A stretch of 64,000 nucleotides of DNA from Chitinophagaceae bacterium (GTDB lineage: Bacteria > Bacteroidota > Bacteroidia > Chitinophagales > Chitinophagaceae). The stretch is taken from assembly GCA_016713085.1 (NCBI GenBank), contig JADJPV010000002.1:1116001-1180000 (forward strand), read 5' to 3'. Shown here piece by piece: positions 54,060 through 64,000 of the stretch; positions within the stretch are counted from its first letter, which is position 1; every line of letters begins with the position of its first letter. The notes below the pieces were generated by a model. It did no database searches, was not told where the DNA came from, and saw only the letters and a program-made list of their open reading frames with translations. The position numbers were made by a program, and so were the translations under genes.

Positions 54060-57000
54060 ATGATTATGAGAAAAATTAAACGCTTGCTGGTAGCGTGTTT
54101 ATGTCTTTGTATAAGCATATCTGCCATTGCTCAGGAACAAACTGTATCAGGTGTTATTCGTGATGCAGCCGACAACTCCCCTCTTCCTGGTGTATCCATA
54201 CGTGTAAAAGGAGCCCGTACAGGTACAACCACTGCTACTAACGGTTCTTACAGTATTAAAGTTAAAAAAGGACAGGTACTTGTCTTTTCTTTTTTAGGAT
54301 TTAAAACCACAGAAGTTACTGTTGGAGACAATATGTCTGTTAATATCAACCTCGTTGAATCTGCCGACAAGCAGGAATTGAGTGAAGTTGTTGTAACAGC
54401 TATGGACATTAAAAGAAATGCCCGTGAAGTAGGCTACTCTGTTCAAAAAGTAGACGGGAAGGAAATTCAGGAAACACAGAGAGAAAATTTTGTAAACTCC
54501 CTCCAGGGACGTATTGCAGGTATAACTGTAACACCAACCAATGGTATTGCAGGGGCTTCTTCTTCAATAGTGATCAGGGGTTTTAATTCCATGGCCCTGA
54601 GTAATGAACCTCTTTTCGTAATTGATGGTATTATAATGGATAACAATACGATCAATGAATCTGGCGGAGCAGGAACAGTTGGAATCGCATCTAACCGTGA
54701 TAACAGAGATGGAGATTATACAAATCGTATAGCAGATATTAATCCGAATGACATTGAATCAATCACTGTATTAAAAGGCCCTGAAGCAACTGCTCTTTAT
54801 GGCAGCCAGGCCAGTTCCGGGGCTATTATTATTACAACAAAGAAAGCTTCAAATACAAGAAAGCTTGGTATTAATTATGATAACAGTTTCCGTTTTTCAG
54901 AAATCACACGTTTGCCCAGCATAACAGATAATTATAATGCAGGCTCTAATGGAGTTGATTTTCCGAGTTTTACCTATTTCGGTTCTCAAAATAAGAACCC
55001 GGATAAGGCAAGCATCTATAAAAATATCAATGATTTTTTCAGAACCGGCTTTTCCCAAACACATAACCTCAGCCTGGATTATGGTATAAAGAATGCAAGT
55101 TTCAGGGCCAGTGGAAGTCTCAACAATATTGAAGGCAGTGTGCCCTACAACAGCTATAAAAGATATAATTTCAGGTTGACAAACAGCACAAAGATTGGCA
55201 AGTATATAGATATCGCCCCATCTTTTTCATATGCGCATACTGAATTTGTAAGACCATTACGTGGAGCCAACAGCTACCTGTTGAATCTGTTAAGATGGCC
55301 GTTGGATCTTGATCTGAAAAAATTGAAGACCAAAACGGCAATAAGCTGCTCACCTATGCCACAGATCCTTTGCTTGAAATAGATAACCCGTTGTGGAATG
55401 CCAAATATGTAAAGACTATGGATAAAACGGATCGTTATACATACACACTAGGGGTAAACATTAACCCGGCAAAATGGGTCAGCCTGCAGGGACGTTTCGG
55501 TTATGACACTTACAAAACAGACGGCTCCAGGTTAATTCATCCCCAATCCTATCTCACCACTGCTGTTCAGGGAGGACAATTGGATAATTATTACAGGAGA
55601 TATACCGGTTATAACCACACCATTAATGCAACCTTTAAAAAATCAATCGGTAAGTTCAACGGAAGGTTAATGCTGGGTACAATGTGGCAGGATTACCAGA
55701 CAAAAATGTTCGCTGTTTATGGAACTAAATTACTCACCCCATTAGGAAGAGACAGTTCCAATACTACTGCAAATACAAGAGTTAGACTGAACCGGAATAA
55801 TTTTGGCCAGTTTAATGAATATATCGTTCGCCAGATTGCTTATTTCGGTGAGTTTGCTGTGAACTATAAAAACATGATCTTCCTCAATTACACACATCGT
55901 TTTGAGCAGGCTTCTACTTTGCCAAAAGCAAACAGGAATTATAATTATCCAGGTGCGAGTCTGTCTTTCATTATGACAGATATCCTTCCGGGTTTAAAAA
56001 GAATGACATTCTTAATTACTGGAAATTACGTACATCATTTGCTGTTACTGCCCGTCTTAATGGAGCTTACAGCAATCAGTCAGTATTTGCAAACAGAACA
56101 GGCAGCGGCTTAGGTTATTCCTATGATTTTGGAAATCTGAATCCTGATCTGGAACCGGAGAAACAACAAACCTATGAAGTGGGTACTGAGTTCAGATTGT
56201 TTAACAGCAAGCTCACTCTTGATGTTACCTATTATAATACACTAAACACAAGTCAGATTGTTGAATTATTCCGCTCAAGTTATGGCTCAGGTTACGTATT
56301 GAATACCTTAAATGTTGGTTCTACCCGTAACCAGGGTGTAGAAGTAGCTGTTACTGCAACTCCTGTTCAAACCAAAAACTTTAAATGGAACATCGGCTTA
56401 AACTTCAACAAAATGTGGAATGAAGTATTGAGCTTACCTGCCAATGTTCCTGAGTTTTATATTTCTGATACCTGGTTATATGGTAATGCAAGAGGTGGCC
56501 TGGCAAAAGGCGGCCCTACAACAACCATTACCTCTTATGGTTATGCAAGAAATAACAAAGGTATGATCCTGATCAACCCTACAACCGGATTACCAGTTAA
56601 TGAGTCGCTTTTTAAAGTAAGAGGTGATCGTAATCCTGATTTTACCATGGGCATCAATAACAGTTTCCGCTGGAAAAATCTCTCTGTATCCATGCTTTGG
56701 GATTGGAGAATGGGTGGAGATATCTTCAATGCAACCAATATGTATCTTACAACTCAGGGAAGGAGCTTAAAAACAGCTGACCGTTTTACACCGATCGTTA
56801 TTACGGGTGTGCTGAATGATGGTTTGCAGAATACGGCAAATCCTACAAAAAATACAATTGCTATTGTGCCTTTCTTTAACCAGGGTTATTATACTGCTAT
56901 GCCGGAAGAAGAGTTTATTGAAAAAGATATCAACTGGCTGCGTTTAAGAGATATTACACTTTCTTACAATTTTACCAATGCCATTAAAGGCAAACAGAAG

Positions 57001-57186
57001 ATATTTAAAACCTTAAGTGCTTTTGTTACCTGCAATGACCTGATTTTAATTACCAATTACAGTGGGGCCGATCCTGCTGCTAATGGTAATACAGCCGGTA
57101 CACGGGGTGTAGGAGCTGCAGGTTTTGATTACGGCAACGTAGCAATTCCCATCAGTATTAACCTTGGTCTCAGAACATCTTTTTAA
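54060..57186 (+). CDS. susC: SusC/RagA-type TonB-linked outer membrane protein (two frameshifts)
   Basis: About 1043 residues. Signal peptide (1-25), carboxypeptidase-like domain (QTVSGVIRDAADNSPLPGVS), the SusC linker ELSEVVVTAMDIKRNAREVG, a TonB plug with FVIDGIIMDNNTINESGG, and VLKGPEATALYGSQASSGAI, then the barrel, which ends SINLGLRTSF. Breaks: a missing T near 55323 (restores FEDQNGNKLLTYATDPLLE) and a missing A near 56002 (restores NDILNYWKLRTSFAVTARL). A TTG (54011) and TAATTTG (54036-54042) may form its promoter. With SusD downstream it imports glycans or peptides. Confidence 0.95.
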
Positions 57187-57205
57187 AAGCTAAATAATAA
57201 CTCAA

Positions 57206-58861
57206 ATGAAATCAATATATAAAGTACTCTTGCTGGTCCTGATCATCACAGGGATTTCAGTATCCTGCAATAAGAAGATAGACGAAGCCTATCTGAATCC
57301 AAATTCACCGGTTAAAGTTCCGATTGAAACATTGCTGCCGCAGATTGTTTCAGCTATGGCAGCCAATTATGGGGGTCATGGGCCATTAAATGATGCACGT
57401 TTTATAAGCATGTATATACAAAATTTCAGCAGTTATACAGTTAGTGCTACCCGTAATTCCAGCACTACTTATGAACGTATGGGCGGTACGGTTGATGGAA
57501 GTGATAATGCCGGCTCACTCTGGCGTATGCATTATTATGATATGGGGCAAAATGCAATGAAAATAATCCAATGGGGAACAGAAGAGAAAAAATGGGATTA
57601 TGTAGGTGTAGCCCAGGCCATCTTTGCATGGAGCTGGTTACAGTTAACCGATTATCATGGAGAAATTATTCTCAAGGATGCATTTAACACCAATCTCTTA
57701 ACCTTCAAGTTTGATAAAGAGGAAGACGTATATGCATATGTGCGTCAACTGGCTGCTCAATCACTTGAAAACCTCAATAAAACAGGTGATGGCGTGAGCC
57801 AGGCAAACCTTGCAACAGGTGATGCATTTCTGTATAATGGCGATGTAAATAAATGGAAAAAATTTGTTTACAGTATCCTCGCCCGTTCTTATAATCACTT
57901 AAGTAACAAATCAATTTATAAACCTGACTCTGTTATTTATTACTGTGATAAGGCAATTACAACAAATGCTGATAATGCCATTGTTAAATTCACAGCAACT
58001 CCCGGTTTTTCTGCCAACTCCAATTTTTATGGCCCTGTTCGTAATAATCTCGGAAGTGCATATGCAATCAGACAAAGCGAATACATTACTAAATTACTTA
58101 CCGGATCTAACTCAGCTTTTCCCACTGTAGATGATCCTCGCAAATGGTACCTCATCCGCCCATCTATCAGCGAAAAATTTGTTGGTATTCCATTGAACGC
58201 AGGGATCACTGCCATTACCGTTAGCAACGATCGGCCTGAAAATTTCTGGGGACCAAGATGGGATTCTTTAGTAGCTCCACTCAGCGATGCAAGAGCAAGA
58301 TATATCTTCCGTAATGCAAGTCCCGTACCTGTTCTTACTGCAAGTGAAGTTTATTTCATGAAGGCAGAAGCTGCTTACCGTAAAGGGGATAAACCAACAG
58401 CGCTTACTGCTTATAAAAAAGCAATTGAACTGAACTTTGATATGCTGCAGATCGATTATTCAACCAATGTGCCGGCTACCAGTTTATTGACTGCTTCTGT
58501 AAGGGATGCTTTTTTAGCAAACCCTGCTGTTGTCCCTGCATCAGCAGACTTCAACCTGTCACATATCATGTTGCAGAAATATATTGCACTGTATGCCTTT
58601 GGAGCAATTGAAACCTGGGTTGATATGCGTCGCTATCATTATACTGATGTGAAAGATGGCTTCCAGGTGTACCGTGATTTTGTAACTCCACCAAATAATG
58701 GTGCCACCAATGGTTTATGGCCGGATAATAATGGAAACCTTGTTTACCGTGTACGTTACCGTTATAACTCTGAATATGTATGGAATATTGAAGAGTTAAA
58801 AAGACTGGGCGCTGATGCAACCGACTGGCATACAAAAGAAACCTGGTTCTCTAAACCCTAA
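57206..58861 (+). CDS. susD: SusD/RagB family substrate-binding lipoprotein
   Basis: 551 residues, lipobox V-S-C in ITGISVSCNKK (Cys21). Typical SusD-like features are the early PIETLLPQIVSAM region and TPR-like helical pairs (WKKFVYSILARSYNHLS; EVYFMKAEAAYRKGDKPTAL). It ends with WNIEELKRLGAD. SusD sits as a lid over the SusC pore and captures substrate. It follows susC by 19 bp and is intact. No glycoside hydrolase is nearby, so the substrate may be peptide or a glycan processed elsewhere. Confidence 0.94.
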   Translation: MKSIYKVLLLVLIITGISVSCNKKIDEAYLNPNSPVKVPIETLLPQIVSAMAANYGGHGPLNDARFISMYIQNFSSYTVSATRNSSTTYERMGGTVDGSDNAGSLWRMHYYDMGQNAMKIIQWGTEEKKWDYVGVAQAIFAWSWLQLTDYHGEIILKDAFNTNLLTFKFDKEEDVYAYVRQLAAQSLENLNKTGDGVSQANLATGDAFLYNGDVNKWKKFVYSILARSYNHLSNKSIYKPDSVIYYCDKAITTNADNAIVKFTATPGFSANSNFYGPVRNNLGSAYAIRQSEYITKLLTGSNSAFPTVDDPRKWYLIRPSISEKFVGIPLNAGITAITVSNDRPENFWGPRWDSLVAPLSDARARYIFRNASPVPVLTASEVYFMKAEAAYRKGDKPTALTAYKKAIELNFDMLQIDYSTNVPATSLLTASVRDAFLANPAVVPASADFNLSHIMLQKYIALYAFGAIETWVDMRRYHYTDVKDGFQVYRDFVTPPNNGATNGLWPDNNGNLVYRVRYRYNSEYVWNIEELKRLGADATDWHTKETWFSKP

Positions 58862-58888
58862 CATGTCATCAAATCAAAATAATTCAGT

Positions 58889-59683
58889 ATGAAAAAAATA
58901 ATATTAATTCTATCGGTAATAGTTTTTCTTCTCTCCTGTGAGAAGAAAGCAGATTTCAATGCAAATTTTGTTCCGTTGGATTCAAACCTGTATACGAATT
59001 ACAAGTTCATCAATGCATACCCTTATGCAACACCTGTTTTCTCCGGTCAAACCAGTTCTTCGGTTCTTCTTACACATAATGGACTCCAGTTTTCTTCAGG
59101 AACACCCATTACTGTAGGAACAACCTATCCTGCATCAATTGGTTATGCAGCCCTGTTTAAGCAGATAGCCGGTTTACCAATGGACATCAGGATGGTGTTG
59201 GGTACACAGCCAGCTCTGACAAGGGATTCGTTACTGTTTACTTATTATGGACCCAGTCTCAGCAAATATTATTCCTTATTCTTTTGTGATTCCATCAAAA
59301 AGCCAAATTCTATTTTTGTTACTGAAGATGATCTGCGATTGCCCGGCGGACCCAATTTATACAGAGTTCGCTTTGTAAATCTCATCCCTAACCCGCCAAC
59401 TTTAACTCCGGCTATTGATGTGTATTCAACAAATGCAGGCGCATTGATCTTTACAGGCATTCCGTTTAAAAAAGCAACTCCTTTTCTTGAATTGCCACGC
59501 AACTCAATTGCAACAACATTTACGGATACTTACCAAATCAGATGGACAGGAACAAGTACAGTAATTGCTACGCTTTCTTCTGTACAGTTAAACAACCAGA
59601 TGTCATTAACACTCTTTGCAAAAGGGTTTGTTGGTGCAACCGGTTTACGGGCTCCGGGCTTATTATCCTACAGAAATAATTAA
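58889..59683 (+). CDS. DUF4397 lipoprotein in the SusCD operon
   Basis: 264 residues, with lipobox L-L-S-C in VIVFLLSCEKK (Cys17). Beta-rich. It shares the DUF4397 marks with the lipoprotein at 28089: a YSLFFCDSIKK strand, IFVTEDDLRLPGGPNLYRVRF, then NLIPNPP and AIDVYS. It follows susD by 27 bp and is followed by a strong terminator, so it is the third gene of the operon. A surface or periplasmic accessory role in uptake is likely but not proven. Confidence 0.82.
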   Translation: MKKIILILSVIVFLLSCEKKADFNANFVPLDSNLYTNYKFINAYPYATPVFSGQTSSSVLLTHNGLQFSSGTPITVGTTYPASIGYAALFKQIAGLPMDIRMVLGTQPALTRDSLLFTYYGPSLSKYYSLFFCDSIKKPNSIFVTEDDLRLPGGPNLYRVRFVNLIPNPPTLTPAIDVYSTNAGALIFTGIPFKKATPFLELPRNSIATTFTDTYQIRWTGTSTVIATLSSVQLNNQMSLTLFAKGFVGATGLRAPGLLSYRNN

Positions 59684-59703
59684 AATGAATTAATTCATTT
59701 GTT

Positions 59704-59739
59704 AAAACCTCCTGCATTCTTTTGTGCAGGAGGTTTTTT
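59704..59739 (+). terminator. Intrinsic terminator of the SusCD operon
   Basis: Perfect 11-base arms AACCTCCTGCA (59706-59716) and TGCAGGAGGTT (59725-59735) around an eight-base loop, followed by TTTT. Lies 20 bp after the DUF4397 stop. Confidence 0.92.
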
Positions 59740-59768
59740 ATTTACATTACAACTCTAAAATACCTTTT

Positions 59769-62180
59769 GTGAAATCAAAGATTCTGCTGCTAACCCTGCT
59801 GATGTTTACATTGTCTTCTGCATACAGCCAAAACACCGATACTTTGCTTGCAAGACTTATTACCAATCTCCGCAGTTTTTATGAACTCAACCCTTCAGAG
59901 AAATGTTTTCTGCATGCTGATAAACATTTTTATCAACCCGGAGAAACAGTGTACTTCAAAACTTACCTGACACTTAATAACCGCCCTTCATCATTAAGCA
60001 ATATTGTGTACACCGATTTTGGTGATCTCAACGGAAACCTCTTTGCCAAATCCATGTGGAAAGCAAATAACAGCTCTGCCGAAGGAAGTATCTTTATTCC
60101 CGATACTCTGCAAACAGGTATCTACCGCATCCGCTCCTACTCCTTGTGGATGCTGAATGAACCTGCATCCATTGCTGAGCAATACATTTTTGTACTGGGT
60201 AAAAAGGATCAGGCAAAAACTTATCATGTACCGGAGAGTGAAGTAAAAGTTGAATTCTTTCCCGAAAGCGGGCAGCTGGTAAATACAGTGATCAACAAAA
60301 TAGCATTTCGTATAACTGACAATAATAAACTTCCGGCAAGGGGTGTCGGCGTACAGTTGGTGGATGAAAACAAACAGCTTATTGCCGCACCCCTGGTTTT
60401 TGAAAACAGTGTGGGTATGTTTGAATTTACACCGGCTGCAGGAAAAAAATACCAGTTACAGGTAAGCTTCAATCTCAACAATCAGAAATATGTTGCATTA
60501 CCTGCTGCCATCGATAATGGAATCACTTTAAATGTTTCCAATCTTTCTGCTTCAAAGGTTTTCATTCAGGCCAACGCATCTGAATCATTTATTGATCAGC
60601 ACAAAGCAGTGTATATCCTGGCGCAGCAAAATGGAAAAACTGTTTTTGTGCAGAAATTTAATCTGGATGATGCGCAGAATGCAACGGTATTAAATAAAAA
60701 AAATCTTACAGAAGGTTTGTTGCAGGTAACTGCATTTAATGCCCAACTGCAACCTTTGGCTGAACGGTGGATCTGGGTGCAGCAACCATCAACTGCAGGC
60801 ATTACTCTTTCAACCGACAGTCTGTCGTTTAATCCCAAAGGGAAAAATAAATATACCATTTCATTGACCGGCATTGATACAGCTGATATTTCTGTAGCAG
60901 TGATTCCTGCTGATCTGCCTGCTTATGATTTTGTAAACAGTCCCGATATCAAAGCCTATCATTATATTCATTCAGCCAATAATGGCACAGCTGCTTTTGT
61001 AAACAGCTTCAACAATATACCAACAGCAAATTATGCAGCTTATCTCGATGCTTTATTAGTAACAATCAAACCCACCCGTTTTTCCTGGCAACAGATAGCT
61101 TCGGGAAAACAACCTGCACTCAACTACTTTTTCGAAACAGGAATCTCCGTAAGGGGTATTGTGAAAAAAGATAAAGAATCCATGCTCTTCGATTCAAGCA
61201 GGGTCGACATCATTACAAAAGGTGCCGATTCAAGCACAACTTTTTCAACTGCAAAAACAGATGCTAAAGGAATCTTTGCGGTGAATGATCTCAACTTCTG
61301 GAAAAGCGCATCAGTTTATGTACAGGCCACTACCAAAGAAAAGAAAAAACGGAAAGTTGGATTTGAACTGCAGCCCGGCTATCTCGATACATTATCCGAC
61401 AGAGTTGCAAAGTCTTACTTTGCTCCATTGTTCAAACAGGATATTACGCCGAAGCAGTCGAACAATGAGTTCATCAAAAATTACAGTGTATCTGGTCTTG
61501 GAAAAGAGTTAACTGAAATTGTTGTAAAAGGAAAGAACAAAGCTGAAGTAAGATTGGATTCATTGAACAAAGCTGTTACATCTGAAACCTTCCGTAACTC
61601 AGAATTTACCAAAGAACCCGATGCAAACTTCAGCTATATCAGTTTTGCTCAGTTATTTGAACAGGAATTTTTTGGATTTAAATTCAACACAGGATATGAC
61701 AGGGTTGCCGGATTGGATGGGTCACCTGCTTCTGGTTTGGCAAGTGGTGATATGATCAGTTATTACCTCGATGAAAGGCCTATTGCAGCAGAAGAACTCA
61801 ACTTTATTAATCCTAATGATGTTGCATTAATTAAAGTAAACAGAAATGCGAATCTTCATTTAGGTCAGATGGGACCCGGCCCGAGTGTATTGATTTATAC
61901 AAGATCAAAAGGTTATCGTGGTCGCCTTGGTTTTGATGCTGCTTATTTAACCGGTTATTCCATTCCCTTACGTTTTTATAATCCTGATTTTTCCCGGCCA
62001 GAACTGCAGAAAACAGAGGACCGGCGCACAACCCTGCTCTGGTATCCGAATGTAAAATTCGTAAATGGCAAAGCAACCATCCAGTTTTACAATAACGATT
62101 ATTCAAAACGGTTTAAAGTAGTAATACAGGGAATCGATAAGAATGGTAATTTGTATTACCTGGAAAAAATCATTGAGTAA
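59769..62180 (+). CDS. Alpha-2-macroglobulin-like (MG2) protein with TonB-plug-like region
   Basis: About 803 residues. The frame is open from 59724, but that start is inside the terminator; I prefer GTG 59769 (VKSKILLLTLLMFTLSSAYS), which gives a direct signal peptide. Residues about 40-130 form an MG2-type domain (KCFLHADKHFYQPGETVYFK). Later come a carboxypeptidase-like insert (SVRGIVKKDKESMLFDSS), then LTEIVVKGKNKAEVRLDSL and a plug-like region (YYLDERPIAAEELNFINPND), and the closing ATIQFYNNDYSKRFKVVIQG. Such proteins are common beside Sus-type loci in Bacteroidota; function unproven. Frame intact. Confidence 0.85.
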   Translation: MKSKILLLTLLMFTLSSAYSQNTDTLLARLITNLRSFYELNPSEKCFLHADKHFYQPGETVYFKTYLTLNNRPSSLSNIVYTDFGDLNGNLFAKSMWKANNSSAEGSIFIPDTLQTGIYRIRSYSLWMLNEPASIAEQYIFVLGKKDQAKTYHVPESEVKVEFFPESGQLVNTVINKIAFRITDNNKLPARGVGVQLVDENKQLIAAPLVFENSVGMFEFTPAAGKKYQLQVSFNLNNQKYVALPAAIDNGITLNVSNLSASKVFIQANASESFIDQHKAVYILAQQNGKTVFVQKFNLDDAQNATVLNKKNLTEGLLQVTAFNAQLQPLAERWIWVQQPSTAGITLSTDSLSFNPKGKNKYTISLTGIDTADISVAVIPADLPAYDFVNSPDIKAYHYIHSANNGTAAFVNSFNNIPTANYAAYLDALLVTIKPTRFSWQQIASGKQPALNYFFETGISVRGIVKKDKESMLFDSSRVDIITKGADSSTTFSTAKTDAKGIFAVNDLNFWKSASVYVQATTKEKKKRKVGFELQPGYLDTLSDRVAKSYFAPLFKQDITPKQSNNEFIKNYSVSGLGKELTEIVVKGKNKAEVRLDSLNKAVTSETFRNSEFTKEPDANFSYISFAQLFEQEFFGFKFNTGYDRVAGLDGSPASGLASGDMISYYLDERPIAAEELNFINPNDVALIKVNRNANLHLGQMGPGPSVLIYTRSKGYRGRLGFDAAYLTGYSIPLRFYNPDFSRPELQKTEDRRTTLLWYPNVKFVNGKATIQFYNNDYSKRFKVVIQGIDKNGNLYYLEKIIE

Positions 62181-62198
62181 ATAAGCCATTCTTCAATG

Positions 62199-62230
62199 AA
62201 AATCCCTGAAATAAACTTCAGGGATTTTTT
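62199..62230 (+). terminator. Intrinsic terminator after the MG2-like gene
   Basis: Perfect 12-base arms AAAATCCCTGAA (62199-62210) and TTCAGGGATTTT (62217-62228) around ATAAAC, ending in further T. It lies 18 bp after the stop and separates this gene from the peptidase that follows. Confidence 0.9.
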
Positions 62231-62378
62231 ATGTATTGCCAGGTTTATATTGTTCTTCGTATCCTTGCATTGTGTTTTTTTCGCTTTTCTATTCATCATT
62301 CAAGTTCATTCAGCTTTGTGTTCCGTTTTGTCAAAAAGTAATTACCTTTCTCATCTTCATTCACTTAACCATTACTTT

Positions 62379-64000
62379 ATGCTCAGGAAACTCATGTTTG
62401 TCTTGTTCCTGTTACCCGTTGTAACAGTATTCAGTCAGTCAAAACCTATCAGCTGGAAAGATGTCCCCGGCTGGCGTTCGATCAATAATTTTCAGGTAAC
62501 CATTTCTCCCGACGGTCAGTGGGCAGCTTACCCCATCACCGCAGCAGAAGCAGATGCAGAGCTGGTGGTTAAAAAATTAAATGATACGGTAGAAAGAAGG
62601 TTCCCCGTTGGATACAGCAGTTTTCCGCAGTTCAGTTTTTCAGAAGACGGGAAATGGCTGGTATTTAAAGAGTCACCTAAATTCAAAGAAGTAAAAGCAA
62701 ACGAAAAAACACCCGGAAAACAGTTATTTGAAAAACTGTTTCTGCTCGATCTTGCGAATAACAAAAAACAGAATTTGAACGGGCAGGAAGCTTTGTTTTG
62801 AATGGTAAAGCAGCTTCTCACCTGGCAATTAAAATTGTAAAAGAACGCAATCCTGCAGCAAGACCCGATGATCCGCAAGGCGGCGATCTGTTGATTGTAG
62901 AACTGGCAAACGGCAAAGCGCTCAACATTGGTAATGTGGGCGAATTCAGCTTCAACAAAGCAGGCAACCTGCTGGCCTATACCATTGATGCAGGAAATAA
63001 ATCAGGCAATGGTTTATACCTCTACAACCTCAGCACCAGGCAAACAACAGTACTGGATAATGATAAAGTAACCTATAAATCTCTTGGATGGGATGCAGAA
63101 AAAGATGCTGTTGCTGTATTGAAAATGAAAAAAGATGAAAAGTATAAAACAGATAAAGGCGTTGTATTGGGTGTGAAAAATCTTTTACAATCGCCGGTAT
63201 CATTTACATACGATCCTGAAAAAGATTCACTCCACTTTCCTGTAAAGATGACCATCAGCGGAATGCGTCGTCCTTATTGGTCAGATGATTTAACACGTAT
63301 GTTCTTTGGCATATCTCCATTGGAGCTGGTAAAGAAAGAAGCAGATACCACCGGCAAATCAAAAGCACAAATTGTAAAAGAATCTGATTCATTGGTACTG
63401 GTACGTATTAAAGCCGACACAAGCATTAAGTCTGTTGCTGATTTAAAACGTGCACTGGAAAAAGCCGAAGCAAAAGGAAAACCTGAAGTAAAACCTGCGA
63501 ATGATGCAACAAAACCTGATATGACCATCTGGCATTGGCAGGATAAGCGTTTACAAAGCCGTCAGCAGGTACAGGAAATGCAGGATAAGAATTTTTCGTA
63601 TGTGGCAATAGTTGATGTTGCTACTAATAAGTTTGTGCAGTTGAATGATGGCACAATACGGTCACTGAGTATACTGCCGAAACAACTCTATGCAGTTGCA
63701 GAAGATATTGATGCCTATGAACTGGATCAGAACCTTGATGGACAGAGTTATTCTGATATGTACATCATCAATCTTAAAACAGGTGCAAAAACAAAATTCA
63801 AAAGCAAATTCTATCGCCCGTCATTCTCAGCATTTCCACGCTCTTCACCCGATGGATTGAAGTTTGTATATGGCGAAGATGGTCATTACTATGTGTACGA
63901 TCTTACCACAAATACTTCTGTGAACATCACAGAAAAAATGGCTGCAAGTTTTGTGAATACAGAGGATGATCACAATGTAACCAAACCTCTTACACCGGTT
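62379..64000 (+). CDS. Prolyl oligopeptidase family (S9) peptidase, partial, one frameshift
   Basis: The gene starts at ATG 62379 (MLRKLMFVLFLLPVVTVFS), a signal peptide; an ATG at 62196 lies in the upstream terminator and is not preferred. WKDVPGWRSINNFQVTISPD begins the propeller of an S9-type peptidase. The frame breaks near 62772-62776; one more A gives KKQKFERAGSFVLNGKAAS, and the frame then stays open to the window edge with further propeller repeats (FPRSSPDGLKFVYGEDGHYY). The catalytic hydrolase domain lies beyond 64000. It would release amino acids or dipeptides from peptides in the periplasm. Confidence 0.85.

Noticed and set aside
59724..59768. Upstream start of the MG2-like protein
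   Set aside because: It lies within the terminator of the SusCD operon and would put a non-signal prefix before the signal peptide.
62196..62378. Upstream start of the S9 peptidase
   Set aside because: It overlaps the terminator of the preceding gene; ATG 62379 opens a normal signal peptide directly.
1..64000. tRNA genes, CRISPR arrays, insertion sequences or prophage
   Set aside because: I looked for T-loop patterns in the gaps, regularly spaced repeats, transposase motifs and phage structural genes and saw none.

Overview
The window reads as a chromosomal segment of a Bacteroidota bacterium, most likely a member or relative of the Chitinophagaceae. Signs of this are a SusC/SusD outer-membrane pair, a second TonB-dependent receptor, the Bacteroidota families DUF5686, DUF5103, DUF4397 and an alpha-2-macroglobulin-like TonB-plug protein, a bifunctional hisB, and promoters of the Bacteroidota type (TAnnTTTG at -7). 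There is no phage, insertion sequence, CRISPR array or recognisable tRNA. One small SRP RNA gene is present. The family assignment below phylum level is inference.

Layout. 1-2.9 kb: the tail of hisC and the whole of hisB, separated by a lipoprotein sugar dehydrogenase and a cytochrome c. 3-9.8 kb: tandem UspA, a lolC-type permease, DUF5103, SRP RNA and transaldolase. 9.9-17.2 kb: lepA, a serine hydrolase, small membrane proteins, an M20 amidohydrolase, a GNAT and an acyl-CoA-binding protein. 17.2-20.7 kb: a small cell-surface glycan group (GT4, flippase, FkbM methyltransferase). 20.8-25.2 kb: KirBac channel, TsaC/Sua5, hemerythrin, tpiA and a GlmU-like protein. 25.2-29 kb: TonB receptor with a DUF4397 lipoprotein. 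29-36.8 kb: purC, ABA4-like protein, lactonase, RidA, threonine dehydratase, an odd acyl-carrier-like protein, ApbE-DUF2271 and PepSY. 36.9-44.2 kb, all on the minus strand: lipoprotein, TrhO, DUF5686 and penicillin acylase. 44.4-48 kb: a Phe-rich leader and terminator before miaE, then asparaginase, CutC and a HEAT-like protein. 48-53.9 kb: DUF2071, NDH-2, serA, a serine hydrolase and a CDF transporter. 54-64 kb: SusC, SusD, DUF4397, the MG2-type protein and the start of an S9 peptidase.

Sequence quality matters here. Thirteen otherwise normal genes carry single-base frameshifts (18 in all), most at short homopolymers, and four genes carry one in-frame stop codon, two of them (the GlmU-like gene and the TonB receptor) on top of a frameshift. 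The list includes tpiA, transaldolase, miaE and susC. I read these as uncorrected long-read assembly errors, so the broken genes are annotated as full-length loci with the break positions given.

The two most interesting items are (1) an 11-codon Phe-rich reading frame directly followed by an intrinsic terminator, 32 bp ahead of miaE, whose product modifies the tRNAs that read exactly those UNN codons; and (2) a 195-residue protein at 33874-34461 whose N-terminus matches helices II-IV of acyl carrier protein and whose C-terminus matches helix I plus the DLGxD loop, as in a circular permutation cut at the phosphopantetheine site.
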